Of a stretch of DNA of 64,000 nt, positions 32,349-41,500 are shown in pieces. Position numbers and translations under genes: made by a program. Positions within the stretch are counted from its first letter, which is position 1; the number at the start of each line of letters is the position of its first letter. The stretch comes from Burkholderiales bacterium UBA1834 (lineage in GTDB: Bacteria; Pseudomonadota; Gammaproteobacteria; Burkholderiales; Burkholderiaceae_C): NCBI GenBank assembly GCA_002339015.1, contig DDJC01000062.1, positions 61,906 through 125,905 on the forward strand, written 5' to 3'. Under the pieces are notes generated by a model. It had not been told where the DNA came from and did not search any database. It worked only from the letters and a program-made list of their open reading frames with translations.

Positions 32349-33473
32349 TCAGACAGGGGGCACGAAACCCACACAGTACACCGGCGGCAGGTGGTTCGAC
32401 ACAGCCCGCCAATGATCCCCCTGGTCGTCGCTGACCCACAGCCCGCCCGTGGTCGAGGCCAGCACCAGACGCTCGCCTGTGTCGTCCACCGCCAGGCCGT
32501 GGCGGTAGACCAGGTCGTAGGCGTGCTGCTGGGGCAGGCCATGGCGCAGCACCTCGAAGCTGCGGCCACCGTCGCGCGTGCGGCTCACCACCAGCTGGGC
32601 ATCGACCGGCACGCGGCATTCGTCCTTCATGGCGGGTACGAACCAGGCCGTGTCCGGATCGCGCGGGTGCACGGCCAGCGCGAAGCCGAAGCCCGAAGGC
32701 GGCACATTGGTGATCTCGTGCCAGGTGGTCGCGCCGTCGGTGCTGCGGAACACGCCGTTGTGGTGCTGGGCCCAGAGGGTGTCGGGCTGGCCCGGGCAGT
32801 GCAGCAGGCGGTGTGGATCCTGGATGTTGGGGCTGCCGGCCAGTTCGGGCGGCATGTAGGCGGCGCGCATGCCGTCGGCGGTGAGCTGCCAGGTGGCGCC
32901 GCTGTCGCGCGTCTGCCAGACACCGCCGCAGGAGATGCCCACCGTGACGTGGCGGCTGTCGCGCGGGTCCACGTTGACGGAGTGGATGCCCGGGTGATCG
33001 TAGCCGCCGCCGAACCACTCCAGGCGCTCAGGGCGGTCCCACAGGCTGGTGACCAGTTGCCAGGTCTGGCCATGGTCGCCGCTGCGGAACAGGCCCCCGG
33101 GGATGGTGCCGGCCCACAGCACGCCGGGCTCATCGGTGCCGCCGGGCTCCAGCCACCAGATCTGGTCCAGCGCGGCGGGCTTGGCCGCGTCCGGTGCGGT
33201 GTGGTCGGCTTCGGCCTTGCCGGGTGTCTGCGCTGGATAGGCCGGGACCCCCACCTCCGTCCAGGTCGCGCCCTGGTCGCTTGAGCGGTGCAGCTTGACG
33301 CCGAAGTGCCCCAGCCGCAGGGCCGCGTACCACTGGCCGTCGCGCGGGTCGGCCAGCACGGCGGACACCGGTTCGGCCAGGAAGTGCACCTTGTCGCCCA
33401 GCGACCAGCCGGCCGTGCCGCGGTGCAGGGTGAACAGGCCCTTGCGGGTGCCCAGCAGGCAGAGATCGCTCAT
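32349..33473 (-). CDS. BNR/Asp-box beta-propeller protein (sialidase-like fold)
   Basis: 374 residues, ATG 33473 with GGAG six bases upstream. It carries repeated Asp-boxes: SSDQGATWTEV, SGDHGQTWQLV, TRDSGATWQLT, STDGATTWHEI, TRDGGRSFEVL and SDDQGDHWRAV, giving about six or seven propeller blades. There is no signal peptide. The sialidase catalytic arginine triad is not evident, so glycosidase activity should not be assumed. The next gene upstream encodes a MoaD/ThiS-like protein ending in Gly-Gly; from memory this pair recurs in proteobacteria without a settled function. A TetR operator lies in front of the pair. Confidence 0.83.
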   Translation of the reverse strand: MSDLCLLGTRKGLFTLHRGTAGWSLGDKVHFLAEPVSAVLADPRDGQWYAALRLGHFGVKLHRSSDQGATWTEVGVPAYPAQTPGKAEADHTAPDAAKPAALDQIWWLEPGGTDEPGVLWAGTIPGGLFRSGDHGQTWQLVTSLWDRPERLEWFGGGYDHPGIHSVNVDPRDSRHVTVGISCGGVWQTRDSGATWQLTADGMRAAYMPPELAGSPNIQDPHRLLHCPGQPDTLWAQHHNGVFRSTDGATTWHEITNVPPSGFGFALAVHPRDPDTAWFVPAMKDECRVPVDAQLVVSRTRDGGRSFEVLRHGLPQQHAYDLVYRHGLAVDDTGERLVLASTTGGLWVSDDQGDHWRAVSNHLPPVYCVGFVPPV

Positions 33474-33548
33474 GGGGTGCTCCGTGTGTTTGGTGGATGG
33501 GTGGTGATCGATCGTGATCGGTCGCGGTTGGGCGGCGCCAGCACGGCC

Positions 33549-33818
33549 TCAGCCGCCGGTCAGTGCCTGCAGCACGTGGATGCGGCTGTCGGGGCGCACG
33601 GGGTCGCTCAAGGCTTGCCTGTCATGCGCTCGCAGGCCATCAATGAACACCACCACGTGCTGGCGCAAGGCGCCGTGCTCATCCAGCACATAGCCGCGCG
33701 CCGTCGGGTGCTGCATGAAGATGGCGTCGAGCACGGCTCGCAGCGTGTCGCCAGGCGCCTCGCCATTGGGGCTGGGCACGTGGCGCAGCAGGTGGGCGGT
33801 GAAGGCGACGTGGGGCAT
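33549..33818 (-). CDS. MoaD/ThiS-family ubiquitin-like sulfur-carrier protein
   Basis: 89 residues from ATG 33818. Beta-grasp fold pattern: VAFTAHLLRHV, a helix APGDTLRAVLDAIF, LDEHGALRQHVVVFIDG, RPDSRIHVLQALTGG. It ends in the Gly-Gly that is adenylated and thiocarboxylated in sulfur carriers. No MoaE, MoeB or ThiF gene is in the window, so it must use a general activating enzyme or have another role. It lies 75 bases upstream of the propeller gene on the same strand and faces the TetR-type gene. Confidence 0.85.
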   Translation of the reverse strand: MPHVAFTAHLLRHVPSPNGEAPGDTLRAVLDAIFMQHPTARGYVLDEHGALRQHVVVFIDGLRAHDRQALSDPVRPDSRIHVLQALTGG

Positions 33819-33834
33819 CGGAGGCTGGCGTGTG

Positions 33835-33864
33835 TTGATTTGTGTACGGTGTCCACAATAAGAT
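33835..33864 (+). promoter_or_regulatory. tetR promoter with operator in its spacer
   Basis: TTGATT (33835-33840), an 18-base spacer and TAAGAT (33859-33864). The spacer and flanks form a near-palindrome, TTGTGTAC-GGT-GTCCACAA (33840-33858, 7 of 8 arm bases paired), a typical TetR-family operator. It lies between the tetR gene and the MoaD-like/propeller genes, so it likely controls both. Confidence 0.65.
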
Positions 33865-33900
33865 AGCAGCGGTGGTAGCCCCTGTCCAGCTGGAGTGACG

Positions 33901-34611
33901 ATGACAAGCAGCCCTTGCGCCGGCTCGCCGGCGACGCCTGCGCCGCGCAGCACCTACCGGCATGGCGATCTGCGCCAGGCCCTGCTGGACGCGGGCATCG
34001 AACTGGCCCGCGCGGGCGGCCCCGAGGCCGTGGTGCTGCGCGAGGCCACGCGCCGTGCGGGCGTGGTGCCCAATGCCGCCTACCGCCACTTCGCCAGCCG
34101 CGAGGATCTGCTGCAGGCCGTGCGCTCGGCTGCGCTGGCCTCACTGGCCCGCGCGATGGAGGCGCAGTGGAAGGCGCCGCCCGCCAAGGCCAAGCCGCGC
34201 AAGTCGCCCCAGGCCCCCAAGCCCCCGAAGCCCCCCAGGCCCGAAGCCGCCCGCCAGGCGCTGCGTGCCGTGGGCACGGGCTACCTGCGTTTCGCCTTGG
34301 CTGAGCGGGGGCTGTTTCGAACCGCCTTCTCGGTGCCGGGCGATCCGCGCGTGGCGGCTGATCCGGCCAAGACGGGCGACAGCGGGCTGAACCCGTTCGA
34401 GCTACTGGGCGCAGCGCTGGACCAGATGGTGGCGGCCGGTGTGCTGCCGCTGGCCAAGCGTCCTGGCGCCGAATACCTCGCCTGGTCGGCCGTGCATGGC
34501 CTGGCCCTGCTGGTGATCGATGGCCCGCTGCGTGACCTGGGGGCCGGCCCCCTGCGTGCCATGGGCCAGCGCCTGCTGGACATGGTGGAGCAGGGGCTGG
34601 CTGGCGCCTGA
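33901..34611 (+). CDS. TetR-family transcriptional regulator
   Basis: 236 residues from ATG 33901, with GGAG five bases upstream; GTG 33895 is also in frame. The TetR helix-turn-helix is at about 25-70: RQALLDAGIELARAGGPEAV ... REATRRAGVVPNAAYRHFASREDLL. A Lys/Pro-rich low-complexity segment (KPRKSPQAPKPPKPP) separates the DNA-binding part from the ligand domain, which is unusual and probably a flexible linker. The C-terminal WHG-like domain (AAGVLPLAKRPGAEYLAWSAVHGLALLVIDG) belongs to the TetR_C_33/WHG group. Likely autoregulates and controls the divergent MoaD-like/propeller/quinone-reductase operon through the operator at 33840-33858. Confidence 0.88.
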   Translation: MTSSPCAGSPATPAPRSTYRHGDLRQALLDAGIELARAGGPEAVVLREATRRAGVVPNAAYRHFASREDLLQAVRSAALASLARAMEAQWKAPPAKAKPRKSPQAPKPPKPPRPEAARQALRAVGTGYLRFALAERGLFRTAFSVPGDPRVAADPAKTGDSGLNPFELLGAALDQMVAAGVLPLAKRPGAEYLAWSAVHGLALLVIDGPLRDLGAGPLRAMGQRLLDMVEQGLAGA

Positions 34612-34645
34612 CACAGGGCCCAGGCACGCACCAAGGCCAATGGGC

Positions 34646-35077
34646 TCATGCCGGCATCGGCATGGGCACGATCACCATCCAGTTCACGCCGAAGCGGTCG
34701 GTGACCACCCCGAAGCTGGGCGAAAAAAAGGTGCGCCCCAGCGGCATGTTCACCTGCCCGCCCTGGGCAAGTGCCTCGAAACGCAGGCGCGCCTCGGCCT
34801 CGTCAGCGACTGACAGGGTCAGCGAGATGCCCTGGAAGGTGTGGCGGCTGCTCTCGGAGCAGCCGCCGTCGGTGGCCATGATCTCGCTGTCGCCGATGCG
34901 GATGCTGGCGTGCATCACCTTGTCGTCCAGGCCCGGTGGCAGGGCGCCATCGGTCGGTGGCTCGGGGTTCTCCTTGAAGCGCATCAGGGCCGTGATCTGG
35001 CCGCCCAGCTGGTCGCGGTAGAAGTGCAGGGCCTCTTCGCAGCGGCCGTTGAACGAGAGATAGGGTTGGATCTGCAT
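34646..35077 (-). CDS. VOC-family protein (PhnB/YjdN-like)
   Basis: 143 residues from ATG 35077, with AAGGAC about five bases upstream. The fold repeats are seen in IQPYLSFNGRCEEALHFYRDQLGGQI and, in the second half, TLSVADEAEARLRFEALAQGGQVNMPL; the end FGVVTDRFGVNWMV matches the PhnB/YjdN group. It has the Glu/His positions of the glyoxalase fold, but the metal and substrate are not predictable. Cytoplasmic, single gene. Upstream lies a run of TTGGTCGG-like repeats of unclear meaning. Confidence 0.85.
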   Translation of the reverse strand: MQIQPYLSFNGRCEEALHFYRDQLGGQITALMRFKENPEPPTDGALPPGLDDKVMHASIRIGDSEIMATDGGCSESSRHTFQGISLTLSVADEAEARLRFEALAQGGQVNMPLGRTFFSPSFGVVTDRFGVNWMVIVPMPMPA

Positions 35078-35259
35078 GGGGTGTCCTTGTTGGTCGGGTT
35101 GGTCGGTTGGTTCGGCATCTTCACGACGAAGACGACATGCAGTTTTTGACATCCCGATGTCGAGGGATAACCCTTGTGACGACTCCCCCAGGCGAGCGTT
35201 GACGTCTTGTGACATCTTTTTGCAGAATCCACCCGTCCACAACAGGGAGATAAAGACTC

Positions 35260-36012
35260 ATGGCATTGCGTCAGTTCACGGCCGCCCTGGCCGCCGTTGC
35301 CGCTTCGTGCGTTTCCGTGTCGGCCATGGCCGCGCCGGTGGTTTACAACTATTCGACCTCCACTTTCTTTTCCACGCCTGATGCCACCCTGCGGGCCCTG
35401 TTGGGAACGACCGCCGGTGTGTCGGGCAGTTTCGTCTATGACGCGTCGGCGCCTTTGACCTATCGTTCCGAGGACATCGGATACGAGCCCGGCCTGGCCA
35501 TCTACTCTTCGGGTGCGGTGTCGCAGATCAGTGGCAGCGTGGCGGGGCTGTCGTTCATCGATCGCAGCAACGGCACTGTCTCTGTGGGCAACGACTCGTC
35601 GTCCACGGGTACCGACTGGCTGACGATCATCGCTGACCCCACACCTCGCCCTGGTCAGACCACCACGCCTGTGGGGCCGAGCTATCCTCGCCAGCTCGAG
35701 GGCTTCGCGATCGGTGACTACACGCTGCACAACGTTCGCCTGTCCTGGGTGGAAGGGCAGACCACGACTCAGGATTTCCTGGCCGATTCTTCCCTGCCTG
35801 CCGTGCCGCCTTCGTTCTACGGCATCCTGGCCCTGGACTTCGTGTTGACGGCTGATCCCACGAATCTGGCCGGTACCCCGTATTACAGCCACACCGTGTT
35901 CTTTGGCGGGTTGACTGTGCAAGCCGCGCCTGTGCCTGAGCCCACCACAGGCGCCCTGGCCCTGGCCGGCATCGCTGGTCTGGCACTTGTCCTGCGCCGC
36001 CGCAAGGCCTGA
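35260..36012 (+). CDS. PEP-CTERM-sorted secreted protein
   Basis: 250 residues, ATG 35260 with AGGGAGA upstream. The signal peptide is ALRQFTAALAAVAASCVSVS followed by AMAAP. The C-terminus is a full PEP-CTERM tripartite signal: VPEPTTG, hydrophobic ALALAGIAGLALVL and basic RRRKA, the substrate tag for exosortase (EpsH/XrtA-type), whose gene is not in the window. The mature domain is beta-rich and Thr/Ser-rich (VSGSFVYDASAPL ... YEPGLAIYSSG), like many PEP-CTERM proteins linked to exopolysaccharide and biofilm. Specific role unknown. A strong terminator follows. Confidence 0.9.
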   Translation: MALRQFTAALAAVAASCVSVSAMAAPVVYNYSTSTFFSTPDATLRALLGTTAGVSGSFVYDASAPLTYRSEDIGYEPGLAIYSSGAVSQISGSVAGLSFIDRSNGTVSVGNDSSSTGTDWLTIIADPTPRPGQTTTPVGPSYPRQLEGFAIGDYTLHNVRLSWVEGQTTTQDFLADSSLPAVPPSFYGILALDFVLTADPTNLAGTPYYSHTVFFGGLTVQAAPVPEPTTGALALAGIAGLALVLRRRKA

Positions 36013-36037
36013 GCCCTCGGCCTCCGGCTTCGCTTCG

Positions 36038-36065
36038 ACAACGCCACCGCCTGCGGTGGCGTTGT
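36038..36065 (+). terminator. Rho-independent terminator after the PEP-CTERM gene
   Basis: Perfect stem ACAACGCCACCGC/GCGGTGGCGTTGT (13 bp on paper, about 11 bp with a six-base loop) followed by GCTTTCT, 26 bases after the stop codon. Confidence 0.85.
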
Positions 36066-36186
36066 GCTTTCTGGGGGTAACACGCCCCCCGATCCGGGGC
36101 GTCTCCCGGGAATATCCGCATCGGTGGATATAACGCCCATCGTTACCCTCGCGTTCAATTGCTGCAACCCCGACCAGGGCTTCACG

Positions 36187-37368
36187 ATGAACGCCACGCC
36201 CGCCGAGCACGCCCCCCTTTCCACCGCCAGCGCCAAGCCTGTTGACCCCCAGGCCCTCTACGACCAGATCGAAGCCGAGTTCGACGCCATCAAGCAGCGC
36301 TACCGCGCCAAGCTGGGCCCGGCCGACGTGGCCTACATCAAGGGGCTGCGCTTCAAGTCACGCCTGGCCGAGTTCTTCGGTCGCGGCTTCATCTGGATCA
36401 GCCCCGATCCCATCACCTTCAGCGTGGGCGTGGCCCTGCTGGCCCTGCACCGCAACCTCGAAGCCATCGAGATCGGCCACAACGTGCTGCACGGCCAGTA
36501 CGACAGCTTTTCCGAGATCCCGCAGTTCCACTCGCGCAACTTCAAGTGGAAGGCCCCGGTCGATGAAGAGGCCTGGCGCCGCGAGCACAACGGTCAGCAC
36601 CACGTGCACACCAATGTGTTCGAGATGGACCCGGATCTGAACCACGGCATCCTGCGCATGAACGACCGCACGCCGTGGAACCCCTATCACCGCTGGCAGG
36701 TGCCCATGTACCTGTTCCTGGCCTACCCCATCGTGCTGTACGGCTTCAACCTGCAGAACCTGGGCCTCAGGCAAGTGTGGCGCGAAGAGAAGTTCCCCAA
36801 GGGTAATGAAGGCTACGCACCCGTGCACCCTGGCGGTGATCTGGCCGACTGCAAGCGCCGCCATCGCCTGTCGACATGGCGCATCCTGTTCAAGGAGTAC
36901 GCGCTGTTCCCGCTGCTGGCGCTGGCCTCGGGTTTCTCGTTCTGGAAGGTGATGCTGGGCAACGCGCTGGCCGATGTCATCAACAACTACTGGGTGAGCT
37001 TCACCATCCAGGCCACGCACCTGACCGAGCCGCTCCAACCTGAAGATGCCCTGGCCCACAAGGGCCGCTGGTACCTCTCGCAGATGGATTCCACCGTGAA
37101 CTTCAAGGGCAGCCGCCGCATGAGCATCCTGTGGGGCCACCTCAACTACCAGATCGAGCACCACCTGTTCCCCGACATCCCTTCGCGCCACTACCCGGAC
37201 ATGGCCAAGGAGGTCAAGCAGGTCTGTGCCAGGTACGGCATCCCCTACAAGTGCAACGAAAACTGGTTCCAGGCCATCCGCAACTACATGGGCGCGATGT
37301 GGAAGTACTCCTTCCCCACGCCGGCTGAGCGCGCACAGATGGACGAAGAGGAGGCCCGCCATGCTTGA
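36187..37368 (+). CDS. Membrane fatty-acid desaturase
   Basis: 393 residues from ATG 36187. All three histidine clusters that bind the di-iron centre are present: HNVLH (in IGHNVLHGQYD), HNGQHH (in REHNGQHHVHTN) and QIEHHLF. Hydrophobic spans surround them (ITFSVGVALLALH, YLFLAYPIVLYGFNL, YALFPLLALASGFSFW). The pattern fits front-end/acyl-lipid desaturases such as DesA3-like proteins. The ATG of the ferredoxin-reductase gene overlaps its stop by eight bases, so the two are translationally coupled, and the reductase is its probable electron donor. Inner-membrane enzyme; double-bond position unknown. Confidence 0.92.
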   Translation: MNATPAEHAPLSTASAKPVDPQALYDQIEAEFDAIKQRYRAKLGPADVAYIKGLRFKSRLAEFFGRGFIWISPDPITFSVGVALLALHRNLEAIEIGHNVLHGQYDSFSEIPQFHSRNFKWKAPVDEEAWRREHNGQHHVHTNVFEMDPDLNHGILRMNDRTPWNPYHRWQVPMYLFLAYPIVLYGFNLQNLGLRQVWREEKFPKGNEGYAPVHPGGDLADCKRRHRLSTWRILFKEYALFPLLALASGFSFWKVMLGNALADVINNYWVSFTIQATHLTEPLQPEDALAHKGRWYLSQMDSTVNFKGSRRMSILWGHLNYQIEHHLFPDIPSRHYPDMAKEVKQVCARYGIPYKCNENWFQAIRNYMGAMWKYSFPTPAERAQMDEEEARHA

Positions 37369-38461
37369 GCGTGCAGTGCATGGCGCCAGCCGATGGGTGC
37401 TCGACCGTGTCGATCCGCAATGGGTTGACTACGTGGCCAGCAACACGATGACGGACATCAACCGGCGCCTGAACCGCTTCATCTGGACCTATGAGCTGCA
37501 GGCCCAGGTGGTGCGCGTGATCGACGAGGCCCCGGGCGTGAAGACCTTCGAGCTGCGCCCCAACCAGCTGTGGCGCGGCATGCAACCCGGGCAGCACATC
37601 GAGGTGCTGCTGCCGGTCGATGGCGAGCGCGCCGCGCCGCTGCGGCGCCACTACAGCGCCACCATGCTGCCACGCGGGCGCCTGAGCATCACCGTCAAGC
37701 GCCTGATCGGCGGCCAGGGTTCGAGCTGGATGCACGAGCATCTGCGCCCCGGCGTGCTGCTGCGCCTGGGCGCCGCGCAGGGCAGCTTCGTGCACCGGGG
37801 ACAGGCCAAGGTGCTGCACCTGTGCGCCGGTTCGGGCATCACCCCGGCGCATTCGATGATCGAATCCCAACTGAGCGGCCCCGAAGATCAGCGCTCCGAC
37901 CAGCAGCTCATCGCGCAGTTCAGCCGCACCGAGGACATCATCTTCAAGGCGGTGCTGCCGCGCTGGCAGCAGGCTGGCGTCAAGGTCGACACCGTGTTCG
38001 GCGGGCAGGCCGGCGCGCGCCTGACGGCCGAAAAGCTGCAGGCCCTGTGCCCCGACGTGCTCGAACGCGATGTCTACCTGTGCGGCCCCGAAGGCTTCAT
38101 GGACACCATGATGTCGCACCTGGCATCCCTGGGTGTGGACCTGGCCCGCGTGCACACCGAGCGCTTCACCGCGCCGAGCGCCTTGGTCAACCCCACTGGA
38201 GCCTTCAGCGCCGAAGGCACCGAGGTGGTCTTCAAGCACCTGGGCCAACGCATCACGCTCACGGCGGCCGACCAGGACAAGACCCTGCTGCAGGCCGCGC
38301 GCGACCATGGCCTGGACCTCGAAGCCGGCTGCTGCCAGGGCATGTGCGGCACCTGCAAGCTCACCGTGCACGAGGGCGAGGTCAGCGGCAACACGCTGGG
38401 ACGCGCCGTCTACATGTGCACGGCCTACCCGGCTTCGCGCACCGTGGTGCTGGGCGCTTGA
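37361..38461 (+). CDS. Ferredoxin-NAD(P)H reductase with 2Fe-2S domain, desaturase partner
   Basis: 366 residues; ATG 37361 follows GAAGAGGAGG within the end of the desaturase gene. Residues about 45-150 are the FAD barrel with LRRHYSATM (RxYS motif), then the NAD domain with LHLCAGSGITPAHSMI and VYLCGPEGFMD, and the C-terminal plant-type 2Fe-2S domain with the cluster ligands in AGCCQGMCGTCKLTV and VYMCTAYP. One chain therefore moves electrons from NAD(P)H through FAD to the iron-sulfur centre. Overlap with the desaturase gene suggests it feeds that enzyme, as in the DesA3/Rv3230c pair of mycobacteria (from memory). Confidence 0.92.
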   Translation: MLERAVHGASRWVLDRVDPQWVDYVASNTMTDINRRLNRFIWTYELQAQVVRVIDEAPGVKTFELRPNQLWRGMQPGQHIEVLLPVDGERAAPLRRHYSATMLPRGRLSITVKRLIGGQGSSWMHEHLRPGVLLRLGAAQGSFVHRGQAKVLHLCAGSGITPAHSMIESQLSGPEDQRSDQQLIAQFSRTEDIIFKAVLPRWQQAGVKVDTVFGGQAGARLTAEKLQALCPDVLERDVYLCGPEGFMDTMMSHLASLGVDLARVHTERFTAPSALVNPTGAFSAEGTEVVFKHLGQRITLTAADQDKTLLQAARDHGLDLEAGCCQGMCGTCKLTVHEGEVSGNTLGRAVYMCTAYPASRTVVLGA

Positions 38462-38472
38462 GCCAGCGTACC

Positions 38473-38500
38473 GCGGCCCCCTCTTGAGAGGGTAGGCCGC
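38473..38500 (+). terminator. Hairpin after the desaturase operon
   Basis: Stem GCGGCC-CCCTC / GAGGG-(TA)-GGCCGC with a TTGA loop, 12 bases after the stop. No T-run follows, so it may be a partial terminator. Confidence 0.45.
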
Positions 38501-38564
38501 GCCTGTGGCGGACGCGGATTTCATGGCAGAGTGCAGCCACCACAACGAGGCTGCAGGGGATGCC

Positions 38565-41500
38565 ATGGGGCAAGCGGACACAGGGATTGGCACACACATC
38601 GGGACCGTGGCGCAAACTATGCAAGGGCTGTGCAGGCCAGGCGGTGGCCGGGCGCTCATGCGCTGGGCCGTGGGTGCCTTGCTGGTCGGTATCAGCACGC
38701 TGGCAATGGCTGGCCCTTTGTCCCGCACTGAGGTGCCGGCGTCCCTGAAAGACTGGCTGCCCTGGGCCCTGCACGGCCAGGAAGCCCTGCTGTGCCCGCC
38801 GGCCTACAACGCCGAGGCCGACAAGGCCTGTGTCTGGCCTTCGTCGCTGGCCGTGCAGGCCGATGCCGTCGGCGCGCGCTTTCGCTACGAGGTTCAACTG
38901 TTCGGCCCGCAGGCCCTGGTGGCGCTGCCGGGTGAGCCTGGCCGCTGGCCTGTCGACGTTCGTGGCGATGGCCAGCCACTGCCCGTGGCCGAACAGGATG
39001 GTCGCCCCATGGCCTTGCTGGGGCCGGGCCGCCACGTGATCGAAGGGCGCATCGACTGGTCCGCGCTGCCACCGGATCTGCGCCTGCCCCAAGGCGTGGG
39101 CAGCCTGGCCCTGTCGGTCGGTGGCGTGCCTGTGCAGCGTGCGCCTGACAACGAAGGCCGCGTGTGGCTGCGCCAGGCCCCCGAGGTCGAGCAGAGCACC
39201 GACGCCTACAGCGTGCACACCACGCGCCGCATCGACGACGGGGTGCCCCTGCGCGTGAACACGCACATCGAGATCGCCGTGTCCGGCAAGGCGCGCGACC
39301 TTGTGCTGCCGGTGGCCCTGTTGCCCGGCCTGGTGCCCGAGGCGCTGGAATCGGCCTTGCCTGCGCGGCTGAAGGAGGGTGGCGCACTCATCGTGCAGGC
39401 CCGCCCGGGGCGCTGGCAGATCAAGCTGCGCGCACGCCTGATGTCGCCCGTGCAGGCGCTGACGCTGCCGGCCCAGGCCTCCGAGGCCGAGGTCTGGTCC
39501 TTCGAGGCCCGCAACGATGTGCGTCTGGTCAGCGTCGAAGGCGCACCCTCCGTCGATCCGCGGCAGGTGGCCATGCCCGATGACTGGCGCAGCCTGCCGG
39601 CCTATCGGCTGGTGCCGGGCGGCACGCTCAAGCTGGTGCAGTCACGCCGCGGCAACCCCGAGCCGCCGCCTGACCGGCTCACGCTCCGGCGTGACCTGTG
39701 GCTGGATTTCGATGGCCAGGGTTACACGGCGCACGATGTGATCGGCGGCACCTTGTCGCGCTCGTCGCGCCTGGAGATGGCCGCGCCGGCCGTGCTGGGC
39801 CGCGCCTCGGTCGATGGCGATGACCAGCCTGTCACCCGGCTGAAGGAGGGCGGGCCGCAGGGCATCGAGGTGCGGGGCGGCACGGCCCGCCTCAGCGCCG
39901 ACAGCCGCATCGACAGCGCTCAACGCACACTGCCGGCCACGGGCTGGCAGGTGGACATCAACCAGGCCGCGACCCAACTGAACCTGCCACCGGGCTGGCG
40001 CCTGCTGCACGCCACCGGGGTCGACAACGCCCAGGGTTCATGGCTGTCGCGCTGGACGCTGTGGGACTTCTTCTTCGTGCTGCTCAGCGCGCTGGCGGCC
40101 GGTAAGCTCTTTGGTGTGGCCACCGGCGGTGTGCTGGGCCTGGCGCTGGTGCTGTCCTGGCACATGCCGGGTGCTCCGCAGAGCCTGTGGCTGGTGCTGC
40201 TGGCGCTGCATGCGCTGGGACGCGTGCTGCCGGCCGGCCGGCTGTCGCCCTGGGTGCGCTGGGGCGAGCGCGGTGCGGCGCTGCTGATCGCCCTGGTGCT
40301 GCTGCCCTATGCGGTGGACCAGGCCCGCCTGTCCATCTACCCGTCGCTGGAGCGTCCCTGGCAGACCCAGGGCGATGCCGATCCTGTCCGTACCCGCGAG
40401 TCGGCCCGTGCAGAAGCGCAAACCAGCGCCGATGCCGATGCCGAGACCGAAGCCGTGATGGCCGAAGCGCCTCCCCCGGCGCCGGCCCCTTCGCCAACAG
40501 GCAGTGACTACGGCGCCAGTGGCATGTCGCGCAAGGCAGCGCCGGCCAGCAGCACCGGCAAGCCCGCTGCACCTCCCCTGGTGCGGCGTGAAGCCATCGA
40601 TCCCTCTGCGCGCGTGCAGACGGGGCCGGGGCTGCCGCGCTGGCAATGGAGCAGCCACCGACTGGAGTGGCAGGGGCCAGTGCAGGCCGGACAGTCTCTT
40701 CATCTGGTGCTGCTGCCTCCCTGGGGCACCGTGGTGCTGCGGCTGCTCAGCCTGGGGCTGATGGCCTGGGCCCTGTGGCGCATGGCGGGGCGTGGTGCAA
40801 AGCCGGGCGCCGGCTGGTCGTGGCCACCCGCCCGCAAGGAGGCATCGACGCTATCGTCAGAGGTGGTGGGCGGCGGTGCGGCGGCGGTCTCTGTGCTGCT
40901 GCTGTCTTGCGGCATGGCTGCGGCCATGGCGATGAGCTTCACGCCGGCATCTGCCTGGGCCGCATCGCCGGCAGCCAGGCCTGTGGCGCCGGCCACCGTG
41001 CCGGCTGAAGACGCTGACACCGTTGCCAATGATGCCCAGGTCGGGCCGACAACCCCCTCGGCCGGCGTCCTTGACGCGTTGCGTGACCGCCTCACCGCCG
41101 CGCCCGACTGCATGCCCCGCTGCGCCGACATCGCCCGCCTGCTGGTGGTCGCGCAAGGCGCGCGCATCCAGCTGCGGCTGGAGGTGCACGCCCTGGCCGA
41201 CGTGGCCGTGCCCTTGCCGGGGCAGGGCGGCGCATGGCGGCCATCGCAGATCACCGTGGATGGCCGCCCGGCCACCACCCGCCGCGATGGCACTGGCACC
41301 CTGTGGGTGGCCTTGCCGCGTGGCGTGCACCAGGTCGCGCTGGAGGGCGATGCTGGCCAAGCCTCCAGCGTGGACATCGCCCTGCCGCTGCCCGTGCGCG
41401 AGGTGCGGTCTCAGGCCGAGGGATGGACGCTGTCCGGCCTGGACAGCCGCGGCCAGGCCAGCGGTGCGCTGAGCTTGTCGCGCGCCCAGGCAGCTTCGGC

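Noticed and set aside
32349..33473. Calling the BNR propeller a sialidase
   Set aside because: Asp-boxes are structural; the arginine triad and other catalytic residues are not evident and there is no signal peptide.
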